A stretch of DNA of 40,264 nt from contig NZ_LZIS01000108.1 in the NCBI RefSeq assembly GCF_001667015.1, positions 1-40,264 on the forward strand. The letters are read 5' to 3'. This document shows positions 7,511 through 13,896 of the stretch, one piece after another. The position numbers were made by a program, and so were the translations under genes. Below the pieces are notes generated by a model, which was not told the DNA's origin, did no database searches, and was given only the letters and a program-made list of their open reading frames with translations. Origin of the DNA: Mycobacterium sp. E3198 (lineage in GTDB: Bacteria; Actinomycetota; Actinomycetes; Mycobacteriales; Mycobacteriaceae). Numbering within the stretch: position 1 is the stretch's first letter; each line of letters starts with the position of its first letter.

Positions 7511-8773
7511 GACGCGCCAGCCGTGCGGTTCGACGACGACGGCGTCCACCACCTCCTGCGGCGGGGCCGCCGACCCGCCCAGCACCCGGCCGCGCGGCAC
7601 GCCGCACTCCGAAAGCACCAGACGCAGCGGCTCGTCGTCGATGTTGAGCGCGACCAGTAGGGCGTTCTCGCCGCTGCGGGTCTCGTAGACGTAGTGGCGA
7701 TTGTCCAGCCGCGCCGCGGTGGTCGACGCCGCGTGCAGCCACGGGTGGCGACGGCGCAGCCCGACCAAGAACTGGTGCAACGCCCACATCTCGGTGCCAA
7801 ACGCATCCACTTCCATTGGGGGCGAACCGAACTCGGGGCGGACCGCGTCGTCACCGCCGTACCGCTCCTCCTTGACGCCGCGGAACCCGAGCTCGTCGCC
7901 GGCGTACACGCTGGGCACCCCCCCGACGGTCAGCAGGATCACGAGCGCGTGGGCCACATGTTCGGGCCGCTCCAGCCGGCTGGCGATGCGGGTGACGTCG
8001 TGGTTGCCGATGAACGTCATCGGGGCGAAGCTGTCCAGAAACGCGTTGTGCCGCTGCAGCGCCCAGTCCAACTCGAAGAAGTTGCCGTCGTTGAGGCCGC
8101 TCCAGATCGCCTTCCACAGCTCGTATTGCGTCGCCGAGTCGAACGTCGCCGCCTCGACGACCGCGGCGTAGTCGCCATGAATGAGCTCGCCGACGAACCA
8201 GGCGTCCGGGTGGCGCTCGCGCACCCTCGGTAACGTCGCGGCCCAGAAGCGTTCGGGCACAATGTAGGCCGCGTCCAGGCGCCAGCCGTCGGCGCCGCGC
8301 CCGAGCCAGTGCGCCATCACGTCGACGGTGTAGTCGACGACCTCGGGGTTGTCGTGGTTGAGGGTGATGAGCTCCGAGTGGCCCTCGAACGTACCCCCGC
8401 TGAACCAGCCGGGCGCCGCCTCGCGGTAGCGCGCGAAATCCACGCCGACGTGGTTGAACACGCCGTCGAGCAGCACGCGCAGGCCGCGGCGATGCGCCTC
8501 GGCCACCAGGAAGTCGAAGTCGGCGTCGTCGCCGAGCCGCGGGTCGATGCGGTAGTGGTCGGTGGTGTCGTAACCGTGGGTGCGCGCGGCGAAGATCGGC
8601 CCGAGGGCGATCCCGGAGGCCCCCAGCGCGATGGCGTGGTCGAACCAATCGACGAGCCGCCGCAGCCGGTGTTCATCCGGCCGCGGCGGCTCCGGCGACG
8701 GGTAGGCGCCGACGAAGCCCAGCGGATAGACCTGCCACCAGATCGCGTGTGCTACCCAGCCCGGCGCCGTCAC
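7496..8773 (-). CDS. GH13 alpha-amylase family glycoside hydrolase
   Basis: A 425-residue alpha-glucan-active enzyme. All four GH13 regions are present: DGVFNHVG (I), GWRLDAAY with the Asp nucleophile (II), FVGELIHG with the acid/base Glu (III) and FIGNHDVTRI (IV). It starts WVAHAIWWQVYPLGFVGAYP, as in cyclomaltodextrinase- or trehalose-synthase-like intracellular members, and has no signal peptide, so the substrate is likely a cytosolic glucan or maltooligosaccharide. The GTG at 8771-8773 is five bases after the ahpD stop and lacks its own clear ribosome binding site, which suggests translational coupling and membership of the ahpC-ahpD operon. Exact specificity cannot be read from the sequence. 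Confidence 0.9.
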   Translation of the reverse strand: MTAPGWVAHAIWWQVYPLGFVGAYPSPEPPRPDEHRLRRLVDWFDHAIALGASGIALGPIFAARTHGYDTTDHYRIDPRLGDDADFDFLVAEAHRRGLRVLLDGVFNHVGVDFARYREAAPGWFSGGTFEGHSELITLNHDNPEVVDYTVDVMAHWLGRGADGWRLDAAYIVPERFWAATLPRVRERHPDAWFVGELIHGDYAAVVEAATFDSATQYELWKAIWSGLNDGNFFELDWALQRHNAFLDSFAPMTFIGNHDVTRIASRLERPEHVAHALVILLTVGGVPSVYAGDELGFRGVKEERYGGDDAVRPEFGSPPMEVDAFGTEMWALHQFLVGLRRRHPWLHAASTTAARLDNRHYVYETRSGENALLVALNIDDEPLRLVLSECGVPRGRVLGGSAAPPQEVVDAVVVEPHGWRVLSPA

Positions 8774-8778
8774 TGCGA

Positions 8779-9315
8779 TCAGCCGACGGCGGCCGGGGTC
8801 TGGGTGGTCACGATCGCCTGTGCCACACCGGAAACGATCGCCGCGGCCCTGAGCGCCTCGTTGATGGTCTCCCGGCTCACGCCCGCCTCGCGCAGCGTGC
8901 GTTCGTGCGAAGCCACGCAATCCGGGCAGCCGTTGATCGACGAGACCGCGAAGCACCACAGCTCGAAATTCGCCTTCGCCACGCCCGGGTTGGCGATGAT
9001 GTTCATCCGCAGCCCGGCCCGCAGGTCGTCGTAGGAGCCGTCGAGAAAGCCGCGGCCACGGTAGAAGACGTTGTTCATGGCCATGATGGACGCGGCTCCC
9101 AATGCCGCCTGGTGCGCCTCGGTCGACAGATTGTCGGCCGCCTCGGCGCCAATCTCGGCCAGCACCTGGGCATTCCGCGTGGCCGCGGCGCAGGCCAGCA
9201 GGGTGCCCCAGAGTTGCTCGGAGTCCAGCTCGGTGCTGCGGGTGATCGAGCCCAGGTTGAGCTTGAGGTCCTTGGCGTACTCGGGCAGCGCGGCCTTGAG
9301 GTTTTCTACGCTCAT
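8779..9315 (-). CDS. ahpD: Alkyl hydroperoxide reductase-associated AhpD
   Basis: A 178-residue thioredoxin-like CxxC protein that in mycobacteria recycles oxidised AhpC using electrons from dihydrolipoamide via DlaT. The active-site set of M. tuberculosis AhpD is conserved at the same numbers: Cys130 and Cys133 (GCPDC), His137 and Glu118. The sequence [20 protein letters not shown] and RMNIIANPG are near-identical to AhpD of other mycobacteria. Its AGGAGG ribosome binding site overlaps the ahpC stop codon, nine bases upstream of the start, so it is tightly coupled to ahpC. Confidence 0.96.
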   Translation of the reverse strand: MSVENLKAALPEYAKDLKLNLGSITRSTELDSEQLWGTLLACAAATRNAQVLAEIGAEAADNLSTEAHQAALGAASIMAMNNVFYRGRGFLDGSYDDLRAGLRMNIIANPGVAKANFELWCFAVSSINGCPDCVASHERTLREAGVSRETINEALRAAAIVSGVAQAIVTTQTPAAVG

Positions 9316-9324
9316 GTCGCCCTC

Positions 9325-9912
9325 CTACGCGGAAGCCTTGAGCAGCTCGCCGGCGTCGATGGTCGGGTCGCCCTTGCGCCAGTTGCAGGCGCACAGCTCG
9401 TCGGACTGCAGCGCGTCAAGAACGCGCAGCACCTCGTCGACATTACGCCCCACGGATCCGGCGGTCGCCGAGACGAATTGGATTTCGTTGTTCGGATCGA
9501 CCAGGAAGGTCACCCGGTCGGCGACGCCCTCGTCGTTGAGCACGCCGGTCGCGAGCGCGAGCTCCCGCTTGATGTCCGAGAGCATCGGGAACGGCAACTT
9601 CTTCAGGTCCTCGTGCTGCGCGCGCCACTGGAAGTGCACGAACTCGCTGTCGATCGAGACACCGAGGATCTGCGCGTCGCGGTCTTCGAACTCGTCGTTG
9701 AGCTTGCCGAACGCCGCGATCTCCGTCGGGCACACGAAGGTAAAGTCCTTGGGCCAGAAGAAAACCACGCGCCACTTTCCCGGGTGATCCTCATTGGTGA
9801 CGGTGGTGAAGTAGTCGCCGGGCTGCTTGGCATCGACCTTCGACAGATCGCCACCGATCAGCGCGGTGAGCTGGTAGGCGGGGAATTGGTCGCCGATTGT
9901 CAGCAGGGACAT
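9325..9912 (-). CDS. ahpC: Alkyl hydroperoxide reductase AhpC (peroxiredoxin)
   Basis: A 195-residue 2-Cys peroxiredoxin that reduces organic peroxides and peroxynitrite in the cytosol. The peroxidatic Cys61 sits in FTFVCPTE; Cys174 and Cys176 (ELCACNW) are the additional cysteines known from the three-cysteine M. tuberculosis enzyme, at identical numbering. AAGGAG lies a few bases before the ATG at 9912, and a -10-like TAATCT is seen at 9943-9938. It is the first gene of an operon continuing into ahpD and the GH13 gene and is divergent from oxyR, the expected regulator. Confidence 0.97.
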   Translation of the reverse strand: MSLLTIGDQFPAYQLTALIGGDLSKVDAKQPGDYFTTVTNEDHPGKWRVVFFWPKDFTFVCPTEIAAFGKLNDEFEDRDAQILGVSIDSEFVHFQWRAQHEDLKKLPFPMLSDIKRELALATGVLNDEGVADRVTFLVDPNNEIQFVSATAGSVGRNVDEVLRVLDALQSDELCACNWRKGDPTIDAGELLKASA

Positions 9913-9937
9913 ATCACTCCTTATTTGGAATCACTCA

Positions 9938-9943
9938 AGATTA
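9938..9943 (-). promoter_or_regulatory. -10 element of the ahpC operon
   Basis: TAATCT on the minus strand, about 26 bp upstream of the ahpC ATG, followed at suitable distance by the AAGGAG site. It leaves room for a leader of about 20 bases. Assigned by the TANNNT pattern only. Confidence 0.35.
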
Positions 9944-9986
9944 GCGGTCTGCCACCATGATGCCGCGCAGCATGTTTGAAGTAAAG

Positions 9987-9998
9987 GTGATATATCAC
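9987..9998. promoter_or_regulatory. Perfect palindrome in the oxyR-ahpC intergenic region
   Basis: GTGATATATCAC is a perfect 12-bp palindrome located two bases before the oxyR -10 hexamer and 75 bp upstream of the ahpC start codon. A second inverted repeat (GATA-N5-TATC, 10020-10032) lies just inside oxyR. LysR-type OxyR is known to bind this intergenic region in other mycobacteria; which of these repeats is the site here is inference. Confidence 0.5.
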
Positions 9999-10000
9999 AC

Positions 10001-10006
10001 TATACT
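10001..10006 (+). promoter_or_regulatory. -10 element of oxyR (leaderless arrangement)
   Basis: TATACT ends seven bases before the oxyR ATG at 10014 and no Shine-Dalgarno sequence precedes the ATG. Transcription would start at or next to the A of ATG. Confidence 0.5.
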
Positions 10007-10013
10007 TATTGCT

Positions 10014-10958
10014 ATGTCCGATAAGAGCTATCAGCCAACCCTCGCCGGGCTTCGCGCGTTCGTCGCGGTGGCAGAAAAGCAGCATTTCAGCAGCGCCGCA
10101 ACGACTCTCGGCGTGAGCCAGTCGACCTTGTCGCAGGCGCTGGCGGCGCTGGAAGCCGGCCTCGGCACGCAGCTGCTCGAGAGGTCGACACGGCGTGTCT
10201 TCTTGACGACGGAGGGTGCGCAGCTCCTGCCGCGGGCCCTGGCCGTGGTCGAGGCCGTCGACGCGTTCACCGCCGCCGCCGCGGGCGCAGCCGACCCGCT
10301 GGGGGCCGGGGTGCGGCTGGGATTGATACCCACCGTGGCGCCCTACGTGCTGCCGTCGGTGTTGGCCGGCCTGGCCGAGCAACTGCCGTCGCTGACCCTG
10401 CGGGTGATCGAGGACCAGACCGAACGGCTGCTGCGGCTGCTGCGCGAGGGGGCGCTGGATGCCGCCCTGACCGCGCTGCCCGTCTCAGAGGCGTCGGCGG
10501 TTGGGCTGACCGCCGTCCCGATCTACGACGAAGACTTCGTGCTCGCGCTGCCACCCGGTCACCCCCTCGCGGGCAAGCGCCGGGTGCCGGCGGCCGCGCT
10601 GGCCGAACTGCCGCTGCTGCTGCTGGACGAAGGCCACTGCCTACGCGACCAGGCGCTCGACGTCTGTCAGAAGGCGGGTGTGCGGGCGGAGCTCGCCAAT
10701 ACCCGCGCGGCATCGCTGGCGACCGCGGTGCAGTGCGTGACGGGCGGGCTGGGTGTGACGCTCATCCCGCAGAGCGCGGTGCCAGTGGAGGCCGCCCGAA
10801 GCCGGCTGGGGCTGGCGCAGTTCGCGACGCCGCGCCCGGGACGACGGATCGGCCTGGTGTTTCGCTCCTCGAGCGGCCGCGACGACTCCTACCGGCAGCT
10901 GGCCACGATGATCGGGACGCTGATCAGCCAGGAACACCAGGTACGGCCCGTCAAATAG
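10014..10958 (+). CDS. oxyR: LysR-type peroxide sensor OxyR (intact)
   Basis: A 314-residue LysR-family regulator: N-terminal winged helix-turn-helix ([33 protein letters not shown]) and a C-terminal sensor domain carrying Cys209 (GHC) and Cys218 (DVC), nine residues apart like the redox pair Cys199/Cys208 of E. coli OxyR. It is predicted to activate the divergent ahpC operon on peroxide stress. M. tuberculosis carries only a multiply broken oxyR pseudogene, whereas this copy is uninterrupted, as in M. avium and M. leprae. A longer in-frame ATG exists at 9957, but the promoter and the conserved N-terminus support 10014. Confidence 0.95.
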   Translation: MSDKSYQPTLAGLRAFVAVAEKQHFSSAATTLGVSQSTLSQALAALEAGLGTQLLERSTRRVFLTTEGAQLLPRALAVVEAVDAFTAAAAGAADPLGAGVRLGLIPTVAPYVLPSVLAGLAEQLPSLTLRVIEDQTERLLRLLREGALDAALTALPVSEASAVGLTAVPIYDEDFVLALPPGHPLAGKRRVPAAALAELPLLLLDEGHCLRDQALDVCQKAGVRAELANTRAASLATAVQCVTGGLGVTLIPQSAVPVEAARSRLGLAQFATPRPGRRIGLVFRSSSGRDDSYRQLATMIGTLISQEHQVRPVK

Positions 10959-10984
10959 TGACAGCCCGGCGGTAAGTTCGGCGC

Positions 10985-11686
10985 ATGGAAAAGGTGATCG
11001 CGGTGCTGATGCGCTCGGAGCCGGACGACGATTGGTGTGCCCGGCAACGGGGTCACGTCGCCGACGCGCTGTTGGAACTGGGCCTGGTCGGGTTGCAGGT
11101 GAACGTGCGCGACGGCGCGGTGCGTCACTCGCTGATGACGCTGACGACGATGGACCCGCCGGCGGCCGCGGTGGTGAGCATGTGGACCCAGCAATGCTAT
11201 GGCGACCAGATGACGGCGGCGCTCAAATTCCTTGCCCAGGAATGCGAGCAGCTGGCCGCCTACCTGGTGACGGAGTCCGTTCCGCTCGCCGCGCCGCCGA
11301 CCGAACCGGGTTGCCGCACAACCGGTCTGGCGAACATCGCGCTGCTGCGCCGGCCGGCCGAACTGGACCAGGCCACCTGGCTGGCCCGGTGGCAGGGTGA
11401 CCACACCTCGGTGGCCATCGAGACCCAGTCGACGTTCGGCTACACCCAGAACTGGGTGGTGCGGGCACTCACCCCGGACGCGCCGGGAATCGCCGGCATC
11501 GTCGAGGAGTTGTTTCCCGAGGAAGCGATCACCGACCTGAAGGCGTTCTTCGGTGCCGCCGACGACGACGACCTGCAACACCGGCTCGGCCGGATGGTCG
11601 CCAGCACAACTGCATTCGGCGCCAATCAGAACATCGACACGGTGCCGACCAGCCGCTACGTGTTCAGGACACCATTCCGGGATTGA
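10985..11686 (+). CDS. EthD-like dimeric alpha/beta barrel protein (Rv1874-like)
   Basis: A 233-residue cytosolic protein that appears to be a tandem of two ferredoxin-like half-barrels. The second half contains the EthD-type pattern ATWLARWQGDHTSVAIETQ and a terminal TSRYVFRTPF. No catalytic residues can be assigned. It has the length and position of Rv1874 in M. tuberculosis, upstream of the Rv1875 counterpart. It follows oxyR by 26 bp on the same strand and is separated from the next gene by nine bases, so it probably shares a transcript with it. Confidence 0.75.
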   Translation: MEKVIAVLMRSEPDDDWCARQRGHVADALLELGLVGLQVNVRDGAVRHSLMTLTTMDPPAAAVVSMWTQQCYGDQMTAALKFLAQECEQLAAYLVTESVPLAAPPTEPGCRTTGLANIALLRRPAELDQATWLARWQGDHTSVAIETQSTFGYTQNWVVRALTPDAPGIAGIVEELFPEEAITDLKAFFGAADDDDLQHRLGRMVASTTAFGANQNIDTVPTSRYVFRTPFRD

Positions 11687-11695
11687 GGATCGCTC

Positions 11696-12139
11696 ATGAC
11701 AACGCTCGACGAGGCCGTGGCACTGGCCAAGGGAGAAAGCGGACTGGCGGTGGTCTCGACGGTCCGCGCCGACGGGACCGTCCAGGCTTCGCTGGTCAAC
11801 GTCGGCTTGCTGCCGCATCCGGCGACGGGGGAGCAGGCCCTGGGGTTCACCACCTACGGCAAGGTCAAGCTGGCCAACCTGCGGGCACGCCCGCAGCTGG
11901 CCGCCACGTTCAAGAACGGCTGGCAGTGGGCGACCGTCGAGGGGCGCGCCGAGCTGGCCGGCCCGGACGACGCGCAACCCTGGCTGAAAGACGGCGACCA
12001 GTTACGGCTGCTGCTCCGCGAGGTGTTCACCGCCGCCGGCGGCACCCACGACGACTGGGACGAATACGACCGCGTGATGTCCAGGGAGGGGCGCGCGGTC
12101 GTGCTCATCGCACCGACCCGCGTCTACAGCAACGGCTGA
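11696..12139 (+). CDS. PPOX-class (F420/FMN) split-barrel protein (Rv1875-like)
   Basis: A 147-residue member of the pyridoxamine-5'-phosphate oxidase-like split-barrel superfamily. The early strand GLAVVSTVRADGTVQASLVN, central GKVKLANLRARPQLAATF and C-terminal HDDWDEYDRVMSREGRAVVL resemble the mycobacterial F420-binding group exemplified by Rv1155, although the locus matches Rv1875. Likely a flavin- or deazaflavin-dependent reductase; substrate unknown. A GAGG precedes the ATG. Probably co-transcribed with the EthD gene upstream. Confidence 0.82.
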   Translation: MTTLDEAVALAKGESGLAVVSTVRADGTVQASLVNVGLLPHPATGEQALGFTTYGKVKLANLRARPQLAATFKNGWQWATVEGRAELAGPDDAQPWLKDGDQLRLLLREVFTAAGGTHDDWDEYDRVMSREGRAVVLIAPTRVYSNG

Positions 12140-12162
12140 GCCGCACCCGTTAGGCTGCAGCC

Positions 12163-12915
12163 GTGACGCTGCAGATCGACGACCACAACCGGGTCCGCAC
12201 CCTGACGCTGAACCGCCCGGAGGCACTCAACGCGTTCAACGAAGCCCTCTATGACGCGACGGCTGACGCGCTGTTGGCCGCCGCAGACGATCCGGAGGTC
12301 GCCGTCGTCCTGCTGACCGGCGCGGGCCGCGGCTTCAGCGCGGGCACCGACCTGGCCGAGATGCAGGCACGCATCACCGACCCGGACTTCACGCCGGGCA
12401 GGCACGGCTTTCCCGGGCTGATCGGGGCGCTCAGCGCGTTCCCCAAGCCGCTGATCTGCGCCGTCAACGGCGTCGGGGTGGGCATCGGCGCCACCATCCT
12501 CGGCTACGCCGACCTGGCGTTCATGTCGTCGGCCGCCCGGCTGAAGTGCCCGTTCACCAGCCTGGGCGTGGCCCCAGAGGCGGCCTCGTCGTATCTGCTG
12601 CCGCAGCTGGTGGGCCGGCAAAACGCCGCCTGGCTGTTGATGTCCTCGGAGTGGGTCGACGCCGAGGAGGCGTTGCGGATGGGTCTGGTCTGGCGGGTCT
12701 GCGACCCGGAGGAGCTGCTCGGGGAGGCCCGGCGGCACGCGGAAATCCTTGCCGCCCGGCCGATCTCGAGCCTGATGGCCGTCAAACACACGATGATGGA
12801 GCCGATACGCCCCGGGATCGCCGCGGCGAGCGCGCGCGAGAACGCGCATTTCGCCGAATTGATGGGCGCCCAGGCCAACGCCGCCGCCCTGGCCGACTTC
12901 AACCAAGGCCGCTGA
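12163..12915 (+). CDS. Crotonase-fold enoyl-CoA hydratase/isomerase
   Basis: A 250-residue crotonase starting at GTG. Oxyanion-hole segments are GAGRGFSAGTDL (residues 59-70) and NGVGVGIGATIL. The site usually supplying the second hydratase Glu reads KCPFTSLGVAPEAASSYL: the first Glu position is Phe, while a single Glu is present in APEAASS, the arrangement of delta3,delta2-enoyl-CoA isomerases (PECI type) rather than true hydratases. It is therefore best described as an isomerase-like member of fatty-acid beta-oxidation. It lies between the PPOX gene (23 bp upstream) and bfd (convergent, 9 bp). Confidence 0.85.
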   Translation: MTLQIDDHNRVRTLTLNRPEALNAFNEALYDATADALLAAADDPEVAVVLLTGAGRGFSAGTDLAEMQARITDPDFTPGRHGFPGLIGALSAFPKPLICAVNGVGVGIGATILGYADLAFMSSAARLKCPFTSLGVAPEAASSYLLPQLVGRQNAAWLLMSSEWVDAEEALRMGLVWRVCDPEELLGEARRHAEILAARPISSLMAVKHTMMEPIRPGIAAASARENAHFAELMGAQANAAALADFNQGR

Positions 12916-12924
12916 GCGCTGGGC

Positions 12925-13104
12925 CTACTGAGCCGGCTCGAACTGGCGCGAGGCCGCGATGATCGCGCGCAGCGTGCGCCTGCAGCGCCCGCAGTCACCG
13001 CCGGCGCCGCACGCCTCGGCGACCTCCTTGGACGTCGAGGCACCCCTCGCGACGGCGTCGCAGACGGTTTGATTGGTGGCCCCGACACACAGGCACACGT
13101 ACAT
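12925..13104 (-). CDS. bfd: Bacterioferritin-associated ferredoxin
   Basis: A 59-residue protein beginning MYVCLCVGATNQTVCDAV and containing ACGAGGDCGRC. Four cysteines in the CxC...CxxC arrangement (Cys4, Cys6, Cys38, Cys41) define the [2Fe-2S] BFD fold. Bfd proteins dock on bacterioferritin and pass electrons to the haem so that stored iron is released. Its start lies 48 bp from the tandem IdeR-type boxes that also precede bfrA, and a -10-like TAACAT (13155-13150) overlaps the nearer box, suggesting repression when iron is plentiful. The gene is short and easily missed. Confidence 0.88.
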   Translation of the reverse strand: MYVCLCVGATNQTVCDAVARGASTSKEVAEACGAGGDCGRCRRTLRAIIAASRQFEPAQ

Positions 13105-13152
13105 CAGCCCACCCCCCGGGGGCGGACACAGGCCGAGCGAACGAGCCGCATG

Positions 13153-13190
13153 TTAGTGAAGTCTAGCCTAAGTAGGTTAGCGATGCCTAA
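13153..13190. promoter_or_regulatory. Two abutting IdeR-type iron boxes between bfd and bfrA
   Basis: Box 1, TTAGTGAAGTCTAGCCTAA (13153-13171), matches the IdeR consensus TTAGGTTAGGCTAACCTAA at 14 of 19 positions. Box 2 (13172-13190), GTAGGTTAGCGATGCCTAA, matches 13 of 19. They abut without a gap. Tandem iron boxes upstream of bfrA are known in M. tuberculosis, where IdeR activates bfrA. Here the same pair also overlaps the likely bfd promoter. Confidence 0.78.
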
Positions 13191-13197
13191 GCCTTGG

Positions 13198-13212
13198 CGC
13201 GTGACTCACGCG
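13198..13212. promoter_or_regulatory. Perfect 15-bp palindrome upstream of bfrA
   Basis: CGCGTGACTCACGCG is a perfect palindrome around a central C, seven bases after the second IdeR box and about 20 bp upstream of a -10-like TACCTT (13231-13236) that could serve bfrA. It is placed as an operator for a second regulator of bfrA; none is identified. Confidence 0.4.
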
Positions 13213-13340
13213 ACACACTGAGCACAGCCATACCTTCCTGGAAGATTCCAAATTCGCATGGCAAAGTGCTGCTAGAGCCCGGTGCTTCAGCCCAGCCGCC
13301 GCGGCCGTAAAGCACAGCCTTCACACCGTAGGGAGCGATC

Positions 13341-13820
13341 ATGCAAGGCGATCCGGACGTTCTGCGCCTGCTCAACGAGCAGCTGACCAGCGAGCTCACC
13401 GCGATCAACCAGTACTTCCTGCACTCCAAGATGCAGGAAAACTGGGGCTTCACCGAGCTGGCCGAAAAGACCCGCGAAGAGTCCTTCGACGAGATGCGGC
13501 ACGCGGAGGAGATCACCGATCGCATCCTGCTGCTCGACGGGTTGCCCAACTACCAGCGACTCTTCTCGTTGCGCATCGGCCAGACGCTGCGCGAGCAGTT
13601 CGAGGCCGACCTGGCCATCGAATACGAGGTGCTGGACCGGCTCAAGCCGGGCATCATCATGTGCCGCGAGAAGCAGGACAGCACCAGCGCGAACATCCTG
13701 GAAAAGATCGTGGCCGACGAGGAAAAGCACGTCGACTACCTCGAGACCCAGCTGGAGTTGATGGAAAAGCTCGGCGAGGAGCTGTACTCCGCGCAGTGCG
13801 TGTCGCGGCCGCCGAGCTGA
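13341..13820 (+). CDS. bfrA: Bacterioferritin BfrA
   Basis: A 159-residue haem-containing ferritin that forms a 24-mer iron store. The ferroxidase ligands are all present: Glu18, Glu51, His54, Glu94, Glu127 and His130; Met52, the haem ligand, lies in FDEMRHAEE. Length and sequence match BfrA (Rv1876) of M. tuberculosis. GGGAG precedes the ATG. An upstream leader of roughly 100 bases and the IdeR boxes indicate iron-activated transcription. A short UUCG hairpin (ACCC-TTCG-GGGT, 13820-13831) follows the stop. Confidence 0.97.
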   Translation: MQGDPDVLRLLNEQLTSELTAINQYFLHSKMQENWGFTELAEKTREESFDEMRHAEEITDRILLLDGLPNYQRLFSLRIGQTLREQFEADLAIEYEVLDRLKPGIIMCREKQDSTSANILEKIVADEEKHVDYLETQLELMEKLGEELYSAQCVSRPPS

Positions 13821-13854
13821 CCCTTCGGGGTAGCGCTTGGTTGCCATCGGTTAA

Positions 13855-13887
13855 CCCTGGGCATTCATAGGCATCCAACGCCCAGGG
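13855..13887 (+). promoter_or_regulatory. Inverted repeat overlapping the ribosome binding site of the MFS gene
   Basis: CCCTGGGC (13855-13862) and GCCCAGGG (13880-13887) are perfect 8-bp arms with a 17-base loop, ending nine bases before the MFS start codon. The right arm runs into GGGAAGG, the likely Shine-Dalgarno sequence. It could be a regulator-binding palindrome or an mRNA hairpin that masks translation start. Confidence 0.4.
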
Positions 13888-13896
13888 AAGGCAGGC

